8,255 bases of DNA from positions 1 to 8,255 of the forward strand of contig DNAD01000117.1 of assembly GCA_003484785.1 (NCBI GenBank), read 5' to 3'. The notes under the pieces were generated by a model. The model saw only the letters and a program-made list of their open reading frames with translations. It made no database searches and was not told the DNA's origin. The translations under genes and the position numbers were made by a program. This document shows, in pieces, positions 1-6,890 of the stretch (its first letter is position 1; the number at the start of each line of letters is the position of its first letter). Origin of the DNA: Lachnospiraceae bacterium. GTDB lineage: Bacteria; Bacillota; Clostridia; Lachnospirales; Lachnospiraceae.

Positions 1-27
1 AAATGATCCGACCTGAGAAACGGGTCG

Positions 28-822
28 ATGAGTATAGAGATCATGGAAAACAGTAAAGAGATGCGTTCTCAGACTTACATAATAGAATTGTCCGGCCTGT
101 CGGTGGGCTATAAGAAGGGCAGTGCCGTAATAAGCGGGATAGACTTAAAGCTTGAAAAGGGCACGGTGGCAGCTCTGATCGGAGCCAACGGAAGCGGGAA
201 ATCCACCCTTCTTAAAACCCTCATCGGTGAGCTTAAGCCGTTAGCGGGAACAGTAATGCTGGATGGAAGGCCGATGGAATCATATAGCCGAAAGGAGCGG
301 GCAAAAAGCATTGCGATCCTGATGACTGACCGGGTCAGTCCGGGCTTTATGACCGCAAAAGAGGTGGTGGCTCTCGGAAGGTATCCCTATACCGACATCA
401 CCGGAAGGCTTTCGCCGGCCGATGAGGAGGCCATGGAGAAGGCCTTGCGCAGTCTGAGGCTTAAGGAGCTTTCAGACAGGCGGTTTAATACATTGAGCGA
501 CGGGCAGAAGCAGCTTGTTCTGCTTGCGAAGGCGGTCTGTCAGGAGCCTGAGCTCCTGATCATGGATGAACCCGCATCCTTTCTTGATATCAATTATAAA
601 CTGGAGCTTATGAGGATGGTAAAGGAGCTTTCCGCAAAAGGAGTAACGGTCGTGATGTCGGTTCACGAGCCTGAGCTTGCAAGGGAGATACCGGATCTCC
701 TTGTATGCATACACGGGGGAAAAGTTGTAAGGACCGGCGCCCCGGAAGAGATATTTACCGAAAAGATCCTCGGTGAGATATATGAAACGGAGGATCTCGG
801 ACTATATAAAAAGTATCTGTAA
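28..822 (+). CDS. ABC transporter ATP-binding protein, iron-siderophore/haem/cobalamin (FecE/FhuC/BtuD) type
   Basis: This is the cytoplasmic ATPase that would power import of an iron chelate, haem or cobalamin through a FecCD-type permease. Seen: Walker A GANGSGKST at residues 52-60, signature LSDGQKQ at 156-162, Walker B LLIMDEP at 176-182, D-loop SFLD at 184-187 and switch His213. The stretch ALGRYPYTDITGRLS (115-129) is characteristic of the FecE/FhuC/BtuD group. The length (264 aa) is normal. Two motifs differ from the textbook form: the signature has Asp for the second Gly of LSGGQ, and the usual Q-loop Gln (LPQ) reads as Met-Thr-Asp near 99-101. The start is uncertain. ATG 28 has only a weak upstream GAG/GGG, and in-frame ATGs at 43 and 61 would also leave the domain intact, since it begins near residue 17. 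The partner permease would be upstream, outside the window; one frame there stops at 14-16. The substrate cannot be told from the ATPase alone. Confidence 0.9.
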   Translation: MSIEIMENSKEMRSQTYIIELSGLSVGYKKGSAVISGIDLKLEKGTVAALIGANGSGKSTLLKTLIGELKPLAGTVMLDGRPMESYSRKERAKSIAILMTDRVSPGFMTAKEVVALGRYPYTDITGRLSPADEEAMEKALRSLRLKELSDRRFNTLSDGQKQLVLLAKAVCQEPELLIMDEPASFLDINYKLELMRMVKELSAKGVTVVMSVHEPELAREIPDLLVCIHGGKVVRTGAPEEIFTEKILGEIYETEDLGLYKKYL

Positions 823-837
823 CTGTTCAGTATTTTC

Positions 838-2835
838 TCAAGGCTCTGCCGTAAACAGGATTCTTCCGATCACCGCAGGGTCTTTTCCTTCCTTTCTTAT
901 TATGTAGGAATAGGTGCCCTCTTCGCCGGGGAGTAAGGCCTCTATTTCCGGATCTGCGCCCCCGGCCTCATATGTTCCCATAAGCTCCCCGTTCTTATAA
1001 AGCTCAAGGCTCAGCCCGTCCTTTTCACCCTCGAGTTCACAGGAAAGCCTGTAGGCCCTGGCGCCGTCCGAATAGAATTCCGGGCTCTGTAAGACCACGC
1101 CCTTCCTGTCCGTATGCAGATAACCCCTTCCGTCAAGCTCTCCCTTAAAGAACATGCCGCAGGCCGAGGCAAGGTCAACAGAGCTGTCGCGATCACTTAA
1201 GGGTATTCCCGCTACCCCGTCAATGGGGCAGCTTTCGGAAAGCATTATGTCATAAGGCCCCGCTTCCCCTGCTTTTTCATAGCTTTCACGTATGTATTCG
1301 GGGCACTGTTCAAACTCTCCCTCCAGACAGAGGAGGATATTCTTGTCCGAAAATGCCGAACGGTCCCGCTCTGAAAGATAGAAGATATGATTGTCTACAA
1401 AGCCGTTCTCAGGCATATAGGTCTCAAATACCCGGGAGGTATCCTCAAGACGGAGATTTGCGGTAAGATCAGTCAGGTTTATGGTAAAGGCGGTATTAAT
1501 ATCCTCCTCATCCATAAGGGCGATTATCTCCTTTATCGTCCTCTGCGTTTCATCTTCATAATGGAAATAGGTGGTCTCCGCCCATACTCCGGTATACAGG
1601 CATACATAGGTAAGCACCGCTGCGATAAGGGTAAGAAAGAAGGCGGGGGCCTTTGTGCTGTTATCCTTTGAGAGAAGCTCCTCAAGGTTAAAGGCTGCGC
1701 AGAGCATCAACGGGATTACACCCATTATATGATATCTGGGAGTGGAGTAGGTCAGGGCAAGGGCCACGAAGTTCCAGAGCGCTATGGAGATAAGGCTGTC
1801 ATGGATGAGCCGCCGGCTAAGCTCCTTATGGGATATTTCGGAAATATCCTTCTTATCCCGGACGCTTCGGTATATGCCGAGACCGAAGATATTTATACAG
1901 GAGAGCAGGCCGAACACTATTATAAAGGCCGCTGCGAGAAGATGGATGAGGCCTATGATGCCGTGCAGGGAGGATACCCTCTCCTCGTAGGGGGTAAGGG
2001 CCCGAAGCAGCTCGAAGACGTGCCTTATGGTAAGGGGAAGCTCTTCAAATACCGATTCCAGGGATTTTACTCCATATGTATATGTAGAGATATTCTCACG
2101 ATGGCTGATAAAAAGGCCGACGGCGGTAATGATGAGGGTCAGCGCGGTGACTGCCCCCCACTGAGGATATTTTTCCTTTCCCACCCCGAGTATCACACAG
2201 AAGATGAGACAGATAAGGATCGGAAAGATACCAAGCAGCAGGCTGTAGGTTCCGCTTGCTACGCTTACAAAGAACAGGAGTATGCAGTAAAGTGCCGAAA
2301 GGCAGATATCCCCTGCCCGGTCTTTTCCTTTAAAGGAGGTGAGAAGCAGCACTAACATCATAAGGGGCAGGAGAACCTTGTATACATAATAGCCTCCCGC
2401 AAAAAACAACATGTTGGTGTATTCCAGCATTCCGAAATCGTAGGCCGTAAAGATAAGGGCCAGGGCAACGAGGCGGTATGCCGGACGCATGTCCGCAAGC
2501 TTAAGAAGGCGCCATACCGTATATGCCCAGAGCAGTATGTTTATTATCCCCGCCACGGCATAGCCGGTATAGATCCTTTTGGTCAGCATATATATCGGAA
2601 GGGCGATAAGGGAGGCCTCGTCCATCTCACCCTGTGACATGTAGCTCCAGTGCTTAAGGAAGAGGGTGTGATTGTCGCCCATTTCGATGACGTGTCTGAG
2701 GACCATGGCAAAATCGTGGTCGAGAGCATCTCTGAGGTGAAAGATGTTGTAAAAAAACAATACCATGATCTCCAGAACCACGACTGCTGCCAGCATAAGC
2801 TCGATTCGATGTTCTTTTATAAAGGATTTGTTCAT
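838..2835 (-). CDS. Polytopic membrane protein with C-terminal soluble part, GT-C glycosyltransferase-like
   Basis: This is a 665-residue integral membrane protein of unproven function. Seen: a short basic N-terminus, a first hydrophobic helix (about 12-32), then an extracytoplasmic-looking loop rich in acidic residues (DALDHDF, 36-42). Roughly ten more hydrophobic segments follow between about 76 and 417. A motif TPRYHIMGVIPLM (365-377) recalls the Arg-Tyr...Pro stretch late in GT-C-fold glycosyltransferases and related lipid-linked-sugar transferases. Residues about 420-665 are mostly hydrophilic. The last hundred or so (KGVVLQSP... to the end) alternate in a way that suggests a beta-sandwich. 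The start was set at ATG 2835 because GGAG lies five bases before it. A longer reading to 2907 needs a TTG start without a visible ribosome site and adds 24 polar residues. The gene is convergent with the ATPase gene and divergent from the sugar-transporter operon. GT-C membership is inferred from topology and weak motifs; it could instead be another polymer-related or uncharacterised membrane protein. Confidence 0.8.
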   Translation of the reverse strand: MNKSFIKEHRIELMLAAVVVLEIMVLFFYNIFHLRDALDHDFAMVLRHVIEMGDNHTLFLKHWSYMSQGEMDEASLIALPIYMLTKRIYTGYAVAGIINILLWAYTVWRLLKLADMRPAYRLVALALIFTAYDFGMLEYTNMLFFAGGYYVYKVLLPLMMLVLLLTSFKGKDRAGDICLSALYCILLFFVSVASGTYSLLLGIFPILICLIFCVILGVGKEKYPQWGAVTALTLIITAVGLFISHRENISTYTYGVKSLESVFEELPLTIRHVFELLRALTPYEERVSSLHGIIGLIHLLAAAFIIVFGLLSCINIFGLGIYRSVRDKKDISEISHKELSRRLIHDSLISIALWNFVALALTYSTPRYHIMGVIPLMLCAAFNLEELLSKDNSTKAPAFFLTLIAAVLTYVCLYTGVWAETTYFHYEDETQRTIKEIIALMDEEDINTAFTINLTDLTANLRLEDTSRVFETYMPENGFVDNHIFYLSERDRSAFSDKNILLCLEGEFEQCPEYIRESYEKAGEAGPYDIMLSESCPIDGVAGIPLSDRDSSVDLASACGMFFKGELDGRGYLHTDRKGVVLQSPEFYSDGARAYRLSCELEGEKDGLSLELYKNGELMGTYEAGGADPEIEALLPGEEGTYSYIIRKEGKDPAVIGRILFTAEP

Positions 2836-2844
2836 ATTTTCTCC
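2836..2844 (-). promoter_or_regulatory. Ribosome binding site that sets the start of the membrane-protein gene
   Basis: On the minus strand GGAG (2844-2841) is followed by five bases and then ATG at 2835. No comparable site precedes the TTG at 2907, so this site decides the start. Confidence 0.75.
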
Positions 2845-2909
2845 GGTCTGTGGATGATGTTTGGATTCCTTCTTATAATAATTACCATAAATCCCCCGCA
2901 TTTTCAACT

Positions 2910-2937
2910 GCGCCGATCTACAGAGCAGATCGTGCGC
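2910..2937 (-). repeat. Inverted repeat (hairpin) at the predicted 5' end of the membrane-protein transcript
   Basis: CGATCT (2914-2919) pairs with AGATCG (2927-2932). The flanking GCGC (2910-2913) pairs with GCGC (2934-2937), with a one-base bulge at 2933, giving a 10-bp stem and a 7-base loop. No T-run follows in either direction, so it is not a rho-independent terminator. It falls at about +1 to +27 of the transcript expected from the minus-strand promoter at 2943-2971. It could be an mRNA 5' stabilising stem or a repressor site overlapping the start of transcription. Confidence 0.6.
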
Positions 2938-2942
2938 TGTAT

Positions 2943-2971
2943 ATTATAGGTGTTAAAGCTCCTTTTGACTA
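2943..2971 (-). promoter_or_regulatory. Predicted sigma-A promoter for the membrane-protein gene
   Basis: Read on the minus strand, TAGTCA (2971-2966) is separated by 17 bases from a perfect TATAAT (2948-2943). Transcription would start near 2936 and leave a leader of about 100 bases before the ATG at 2835. An alternative upstream pair exists on the same strand: TTGACC at 2997-2992, then 18 bases, then TATAGT. The match is by eye only. Confidence 0.5.
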
Positions 2972-3003
2972 TAATATCCTTATGATATCAGGGTCAAAAC
3001 GAT

Positions 3004-3025
3004 TTTACTTAAACGTTATCGTAAA
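3004..3025 (+). promoter_or_regulatory. Candidate operator: 22-bp imperfect palindrome, LacI/CcpA-like core
   Basis: The outer arms TTTAC (3004-3008) and GTAAA (3021-3025) are exact complements around a core AAACGTT at 3011-3017; 8 of 11 base pairs are symmetric about 3014/3015. The central 14 bases (3008-3021) agree with 11 of 14 positions of the degenerate catabolite-responsive element consensus but lack its leading TG. The site lies between the two divergent promoters, ending 27 bases before the plus-strand -35 box. A LacI-family regulator is the natural guess, but none is encoded in the window. Confidence 0.4.
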
Positions 3026-3052
3026 TTTGCTCAAAATTCTATCATTTATTTA

Positions 3053-3081
3053 TAGACAAATTGTTAACTATGTTGTAATAT
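3053..3081 (+). promoter_or_regulatory. Predicted sigma-A promoter of the sugar ABC operon
   Basis: TAGACA (3053-3058, 5 of 6 to the -35 consensus) is followed by 17 bases and then TAATAT (3076-3081, 4 of 6 to the -10). Transcription would begin near 3088, giving a leader of about 43 bases that carries a small hairpin (CGGGT 3091-3095 with ACCCG 3103-3107). A strong AAGGAGG (3117-3123) lies seven bases before the ATG. Confidence 0.5.
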
Positions 3082-3130
3082 TGATTTGGGCGGGTGTTTA
3101 GGACCCGAATTTTCATAAGGAGGAAATAAA

Positions 3131-4639
3131 ATGAAAAAGAAATTGTTAGCAACCCTGTTAACGGCTTCAATGGTAGCTTCCCTTCTGGTAGGCTGCGGCG
3201 GAGCCGGTGACGTTGAGCTTCCCGCTGAGGCTCCCGCTGCCGAGGCCGAGGCAGAGCCCGAAGAGGCTGAAGAGCCCGCAGCAGAAGAGGCAGAGGCTCC
3301 CGCAGAGGAAGAGGCAGCCGGAGAACTGGTTGTAGAAGGTCTTAAGGGACCCATCTCCACCGAAGGCGCTACAAACGAGCTCGCTTACAAGGGCGAGATC
3401 AGCTATATGCATTTCTCAACTTCCGAGGAAGCTGACGGAAACGGCGGCTCCGACGGTCACAGGACAGCTATCGAGGCATGGAAGCAGGGACATCCCGACA
3501 TTACCCTTAACGAGGAAGTTCTTGCAAACGGCGATTACAAGACACAGATCGCAACCTACGCTTCATCCGATGAGCTTCCCGATGTATTCCTGCTTCAGGG
3601 CATGAATACCATCAGCTGGGTAAATCAGGGCCTTTTAGTAGATCTTACCGATTACATCACAGGCTCTCCTTACGCGGCCAGCTATAACATGGACTACCTT
3701 GTACCTCACACCGTTGACGGTCATTACTATGGATTCCCGATCCTTACGGGCGGAACCTGTACCGTTATCGCATATGATTCCGAACTTTGGAAAGAGGCCG
3801 GCTATGACGAGTTCCCTACAACCTGGGACGAGGTCGAGAAGGCAAAGGCTTTCTTCGATGAGGAAGGCATTGATACCCTCGGCTTTGGTAACCAGGGTCA
3901 GTGGAACTTGAATTCCTGCTTCGTATCCTGTCTCGGATATCAGTATACCGGAACTGACTGGTTCTCAAGCATCATCGCAGGCGACGGCAAGGCTGCCTTC
4001 ACGGATCCCGAGTTCGTTGCGGCTCTTAAGGAGACACAGTATCTCTTCCACGATGCAGGCCTCTTCAACAGCGACTTCAATATGAAGACGAACGAAGATG
4101 CCCGTGAGCTTTACATCGCAGGAGACTGCGCGGCTTACATCGGCGGAAACTGGGATATCGACTATATCAAGGAGACCCTTAAGAACGAGGATCCCGAGAA
4201 GTATGCTGCTACAAAGTTCGCAGTTCTTCCTAAGGCTCCCGACGCTACCAAGTATGAGAAATTCCAGAACATCGGTCTTGGCTACTCCTTCGCTATTAAC
4301 GCAAAGGTTGCCGAGGATCCCGACAAGCTTGCGGCATGTGTCGATCTCGGCCAGTATCTGACCGGCCCCGCTTTCGCGGAGTATGTTGGAAAGTACTATG
4401 CTCTCGGCGGATTCTGCAAGGCTGACGTTGATCTTTCTTCTCAGGATCAGTTCGTTCAGGATTTCTACAACTTCTCCTATGTTGATACAAAGGGTTGTGA
4501 GATCTATGACTCTTATGTAGACGGTTCTGTATGGTCCGTTCTTAATACTGAGATGCAGGAAATGGTAAACGGCGACATCGATCCCGAAAAGGTTGCTGCC
4601 GATACCCAGGCTGCTTACGAGGCTTATCTCGGAAAGTAA
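3131..4639 (+). CDS. Carbohydrate ABC transporter substrate-binding lipoprotein (SBP family 1)
   Basis: This membrane-anchored extracellular protein captures a sugar and delivers it to the two permeases downstream. Seen: a lipoprotein signal peptide (MKKK, hydrophobic run, lipobox LVGC with the lipidated Cys at 22) and a low-complexity Pro/Ala/Glu linker (about 28-66). The binding-protein fold starts near residue 88 (GEISYMHF). Typical family-1 stretches follow: a DVFLLQG strand at 151-157, [12 protein letters not shown] just after it, then the [11 protein letters not shown] and YIGGNWDI regions. The length (502 aa) is slightly above normal because of the linker. The start is firm, with AAGGAGG seven bases upstream. 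It is the first gene of the operon, followed by a stem-loop that may favour its expression over the permeases. The codon choice looks strongly biased, fitting high expression. The substrate is not identifiable from sequence; an oligosaccharide or plant-derived sugar is likely. Confidence 0.93.
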   Translation: MKKKLLATLLTASMVASLLVGCGGAGDVELPAEAPAAEAEAEPEEAEEPAAEEAEAPAEEEAAGELVVEGLKGPISTEGATNELAYKGEISYMHFSTSEEADGNGGSDGHRTAIEAWKQGHPDITLNEEVLANGDYKTQIATYASSDELPDVFLLQGMNTISWVNQGLLVDLTDYITGSPYAASYNMDYLVPHTVDGHYYGFPILTGGTCTVIAYDSELWKEAGYDEFPTTWDEVEKAKAFFDEEGIDTLGFGNQGQWNLNSCFVSCLGYQYTGTDWFSSIIAGDGKAAFTDPEFVAALKETQYLFHDAGLFNSDFNMKTNEDARELYIAGDCAAYIGGNWDIDYIKETLKNEDPEKYAATKFAVLPKAPDATKYEKFQNIGLGYSFAINAKVAEDPDKLAACVDLGQYLTGPAFAEYVGKYYALGGFCKADVDLSSQDQFVQDFYNFSYVDTKGCEIYDSYVDGSVWSVLNTEMQEMVNGDIDPEKVAADTQAAYEAYLGK

Positions 4640-4660
4640 GCAAGCGTTGATCAATATTTA

Positions 4661-4690
4661 CTATGGGGCGGCAGTTCTGCCGTCCCATAG
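4661..4690 (+). repeat. Intergenic stem-loop after the binding-protein gene
   Basis: A 13-bp stem (4661-4673 with 4678-4690, one G-T pair at 4668/4683) closes a GTTC loop. CTATGGG and CCCATAG form the outer arms. No T-run follows (CATATACT), so it is unlikely to be a full terminator. Position and shape resemble the stem-loops that follow binding-protein genes in other sugar ABC operons, where they protect the upstream mRNA and lower permease output. Confidence 0.75.
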
Positions 4691-4720
4691 CATATACTCG
4701 ATAAAGAACGGGGGCGAAAT

Positions 4721-5707
4721 ATGCTAAACTCAGTAAGACCTAAAAACAGAGTCATTTTCGGATATCTGTTCATTCCGGTGGCTCTTTTTATTTTTACGGT
4801 ATTTGTTCCGCTTGTCGCGGCTTTATTCTACAGCTTCTTCGATTGGAAGGTAGGTCCCAACAAGATCTTCAACGGGCTTGAAAACTACGTCAAGCTTATG
4901 AACGATGAGGTATTCTGGGCTTCCTTCAGGCACAATATCTTTCTTGTCGTTTTCTGTATAGTGGGACAGGTCGGCATAGCATTTATTCTTGTTATGGTCA
5001 TCAGCTCCAAGCTTGTAAAGACCAAGGGCATTCACAGGACCTTCGGCTTCTTCCCCAGTACTATCTCAGCAGTCTGCATCGGCTTTATCTGGCTCATGAT
5101 CTATGATCAGAGAAAGGGACTGCTAAACTGGTTCCTTGTTCAGATAGGAAAGATCCCCAATATGAAATCGGGGCCTGTCTGGCTGAACGATCCGAAGCTT
5201 ATCATGCTTCTTGTATCGATCCCCCTTGTATGGCAGTATATCGGATATTATATGGTAATAATCCTCTCCGCGGTGGCCTCCATTGATACCGAGATCCTGG
5301 AATCCGCAGAGATCGATGGCGCCAACGCAATTCAGAGATCGCGCTATATCGTACTGCCTCTGGTAAAGAGTACTCTGCTCGTCTGTATTACCCTCTGTAT
5401 CGCGGGTAATATGAAAGCTTTCGATAATATATTTGTAATGACCAAGGGCGGTCCCGGTTATTCCTCGATGGTTATGGCCATGTACGGATACAAGACCTCC
5501 TTTGAGACCGGATATCTGGGCTACGGCTCCTGTATCTCCGTTGCGATCTTTATCCTCTCGCTTGCCGTGATCGGAGGGTCGCAGGCTCTGCTCAATCACT
5601 TCACCACCGACGAATACGACCGGAACGAGGCTAAGCAGGCAAAGAAGCGGCAGAAGGAGATGATCGCTGCCGCAAAGGCAAAATACGGGAAAGGAGGGCT
5701 TAAATAA
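4721..5707 (+). CDS. Sugar ABC transporter permease, MalF/UgpA type
   Basis: This is one of the two inner-membrane subunits that form the sugar channel. Seen: an N-terminal hydrophobic helix (about 12-38), further helices near 73-96, 110-128, 160-188, 215-232 and 270-290, and the cytoplasmic EAA loop at 194-213 (ESAEIDGA...LP) that docks onto the ATPase. The stretch FDNIFVMTKGGPGYSS (234-249) is typical of the MalF/UgpA group. The C-terminus (301-328) is an unusually basic cytoplasmic tail rich in Lys, Arg and Ala. The length (328 aa) is normal for the UgpA type and shorter than E. coli MalF. The ATG is preceded by GGGGGCG. Its stop TAA (5705-5707) shares one base with the next start, so the two permeases are translationally coupled. 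Confidence 0.93.
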   Translation: MLNSVRPKNRVIFGYLFIPVALFIFTVFVPLVAALFYSFFDWKVGPNKIFNGLENYVKLMNDEVFWASFRHNIFLVVFCIVGQVGIAFILVMVISSKLVKTKGIHRTFGFFPSTISAVCIGFIWLMIYDQRKGLLNWFLVQIGKIPNMKSGPVWLNDPKLIMLLVSIPLVWQYIGYYMVIILSAVASIDTEILESAEIDGANAIQRSRYIVLPLVKSTLLVCITLCIAGNMKAFDNIFVMTKGGPGYSSMVMAMYGYKTSFETGYLGYGSCISVAIFILSLAVIGGSQALLNHFTTDEYDRNEAKQAKKRQKEMIAAAKAKYGKGGLK

Positions 5708-6579
5708 TGCCGGAAATACAAGCTGTTAAAAATGAATCTGCCGGAAAAAAGGTGGGTAATACTATTCTGGGCATTTTCCTTAATGTCCTGATGTGGGTTT
5801 TCTCCTTAAGCTGTATCTTTCCGCTTATCTGGATGGGCTATTCCTCCCTTAAGCAGAAGAGAGATTTCAACAAGGATATTTTCTCGCTTCCCAGTGAGCC
5901 TTCCCTCAGCAACTATCAGAGGATCCTTTCGAACCCCGATTACAATATCGCCTCTTCCATGTGGAACAGTGCCAGGACGACGGTGATCTCGGTTTTCCTT
6001 ATCGTTATCTGCGCCTTCATTGTAGGCTATATCCTTTCAAGGTGCAGCTTTAAGCTAAACCGTCCTTTGTATATTATGTTCCTGATGGGCATGCTGATCC
6101 CGGTTCACTCGCTGATGGTACCTATTTATATCATCTTTTCAAGGGCCAATCTCCTTAATAAGTGGTATACTCTGCTGATGCCGTATCTGTGCTTCAATCT
6201 TCCGGTATCGCTGTTCCTTGTTGAGGGTTATGTTAAAGGGATACCCACTGCCCTTGAAGAGGCCGCGGCCATTGACGGCTGCTCCTTCACAAGGTCGATG
6301 TTCTCCATCATCCTTCCGATCTGCAAGCCGATACTTACCACGGTTGCGATCATCAATGTTTTCGGCTGCTGGAACGAGTTCTCCTTCGCCCTGATACTTC
6401 AGAGTAAGGCCTACCAGACCGTTCCGCTGGCTCTCAAGAACTTTACGGGTCAGTTCAATTCCGACTTCCCGAAGATGATGGCGGCTATGCTGCTTACCAT
6501 GTCCCCGGTGGTGCTCTTCTACTTTATCTTCAGCAAGCAGATCATCAAGGGGATGGTTGCGGGAGCGGTAAAGGGTTAA
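5707..6579 (+). CDS. Sugar ABC transporter permease, MalG/UgpE type
   Basis: This is the second channel subunit, pairing with the MalF-type protein encoded immediately before it. Seen: a first helix near 20-46, then segments around 91-112, 120-144, 155-173, 208-230 and 260-277. The EAA loop is at 184-204 (EEAAAIDG...ILP). The family-typical C-terminus reads FSKQIIKGMVAGAVKG (275-290). The length (290 aa) is normal. The start is supported by GGAGGG at 5693-5698, eight bases before an ATG that overlaps the previous stop by one base. It is the last gene of the operon; a terminator lies 60 bases downstream. No ATPase gene follows, so the transporter probably uses a shared MsmX/MsmK-like ATPase encoded elsewhere (inference from how such operons work in Firmicutes). 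Confidence 0.94.
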   Translation: MPEIQAVKNESAGKKVGNTILGIFLNVLMWVFSLSCIFPLIWMGYSSLKQKRDFNKDIFSLPSEPSLSNYQRILSNPDYNIASSMWNSARTTVISVFLIVICAFIVGYILSRCSFKLNRPLYIMFLMGMLIPVHSLMVPIYIIFSRANLLNKWYTLLMPYLCFNLPVSLFLVEGYVKGIPTALEEAAAIDGCSFTRSMFSIILPICKPILTTVAIINVFGCWNEFSFALILQSKAYQTVPLALKNFTGQFNSDFPKMMAAMLLTMSPVVLFYFIFSKQIIKGMVAGAVKG

Positions 6580-6590
6580 CTGCCGCTTGT

Positions 6591-6634
6591 TTCACACAAT
6601 CGCTTTGTGAATTTCATTCAATCACTTCGTGAAT
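6591..6634. repeat. Two tandem copies of a 22-bp repeat with internal dyad symmetry
   Basis: Bases 6591-6612 and 6613-6634 match at 18 of 22 positions. Each copy begins TTCA and ends GTGAAT, with partial self-complementarity (CACAA 6595-6599 with TTGTG 6605-6609 in the first copy; CAC with GTG in the second). They sit between the stop of the MalG-type gene and its terminator, so they would lie in the operon's 3' untranslated region. Confidence 0.7.
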
Positions 6635-6639
6635 TGCAG

Positions 6640-6668
6640 GAACGCCTCTGTATGGGGGCGTTCTTTTT
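6640..6668 (+). terminator. Rho-independent terminator of the sugar ABC operon
   Basis: GAACGCC (6640-6646) pairs with GGCGTTC (6657-6663), extendable by two weaker pairs across a 6-base loop, and is followed at once by TTTTT (6664-6668). There is no T-run on the opposite strand, so it works in one direction. Confidence 0.88.
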
Positions 6669-6723
6669 GTAGCTTTTTGGGGAAGGGGACGGAGAGCGAT
6701 CGCCCGGGAGGGGCTTGAAAACC

Positions 6724-6760
6724 CGTTACTATCACAGCCCAAAAGGCTGTGAATAGTAAC
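6724..6760. repeat. Long palindromic repeat, copy 1 (upstream of the kinase gene)
   Basis: GTTACTAT (6725-6732) pairs with ATAGTAAC (6753-6760), and CACAGCC (6733-6739) pairs with GGCTGTG (6745-6751). A single bulged A sits at 6752 and the loop is CAAAA, giving a 15-bp stem. Bases 6724-6744 recur exactly at 8235-8255. It has no T-run on the plus strand. It lies after the operon terminator and before the kinase promoter, so it looks like a dispersed intergenic repeat (REP-like or a small non-autonomous element), not part of either transcript's terminator. Confidence 0.8.
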
Positions 6761-6781
6761 AGCGTGTCGGAAATAAAAATC

Positions 6782-6810
6782 TGTAAAAGTACGGAAATAT
6801 AAAGTATAAT
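6782..6810 (+). promoter_or_regulatory. Predicted promoter of the sugar kinase gene
   Basis: A perfect TATAAT lies at 6805-6810. The -35 position 17 bases upstream reads TGTAAA (6782-6787) and is a poor match (3 of 6), which suggests activator dependence or a weak promoter. CGGAAATA occurs twice nearby (6768-6775 and 6792-6799). Transcription would start near 6817, about 74 bases before the chosen ATG. Confidence 0.4.
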
Positions 6811-6872
6811 GGAAAATAAGCGGCAGATGCAGTGAAGAATCTGATGACAACGCAGTAATGTACACGGATTTT

Positions 6873-6890
6873 GAGGGGGATTGTTTCAAA
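6873..6890 (+). promoter_or_regulatory. Ribosome binding site that sets the kinase start
   Basis: GAGGGGG (6873-6879) is followed by 11 bases and then ATG at 6891. The spacing is slightly long. The alternative ATG at 6858 has no such site, and this site lies inside the longer reading. Confidence 0.6.

Noticed and set aside
324..340. Perfect 7-bp inverted repeat GACTGAC/GTCAGTC with a 3-base spacer in the ATPase gene
   Set aside because: It lies inside conserved coding sequence between the Walker A and signature motifs. A chance symmetry is the simpler explanation.
820..840. Shared bidirectional terminator between the convergent ATPase and membrane-protein genes
   Set aside because: Only 15 bases lie between the stops, and I found no convincing stem followed by a T-run in either direction.
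1729..2355. Open frame of 208 codons on the plus strand inside the membrane-protein gene
   Set aside because: It is fully antisense to a long gene with clear membrane helices. It has no ribosome site, a low-complexity charged translation and no recognisable motif.
3064..3412. Minus-strand frames over the Pro/Ala/Glu linker (Ser/Ala-rich or Cys/Leu-rich translations)
   Set aside because: The low-complexity peptides are by-products of the repetitive linker codons.
3965..4654. Open frame of 229 codons antisense to the binding-protein gene
   Set aside because: It mirrors the strongly biased codon use of the real gene, has no start signal and crosses its 3' end. It is best explained as a shadow frame.
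6696..6703. 8-bp palindrome GCGATCGC in the intergenic region before the kinase
   Set aside because: It is a single copy with no context; this motif is only notable when frequent, and no second copy was noticed here.
6809..6835. Possible tiny leader peptide of eight codons before the kinase gene
   Set aside because: Its ATG overlaps the predicted -10 box and would not be in the transcript; there is no ribosome site.
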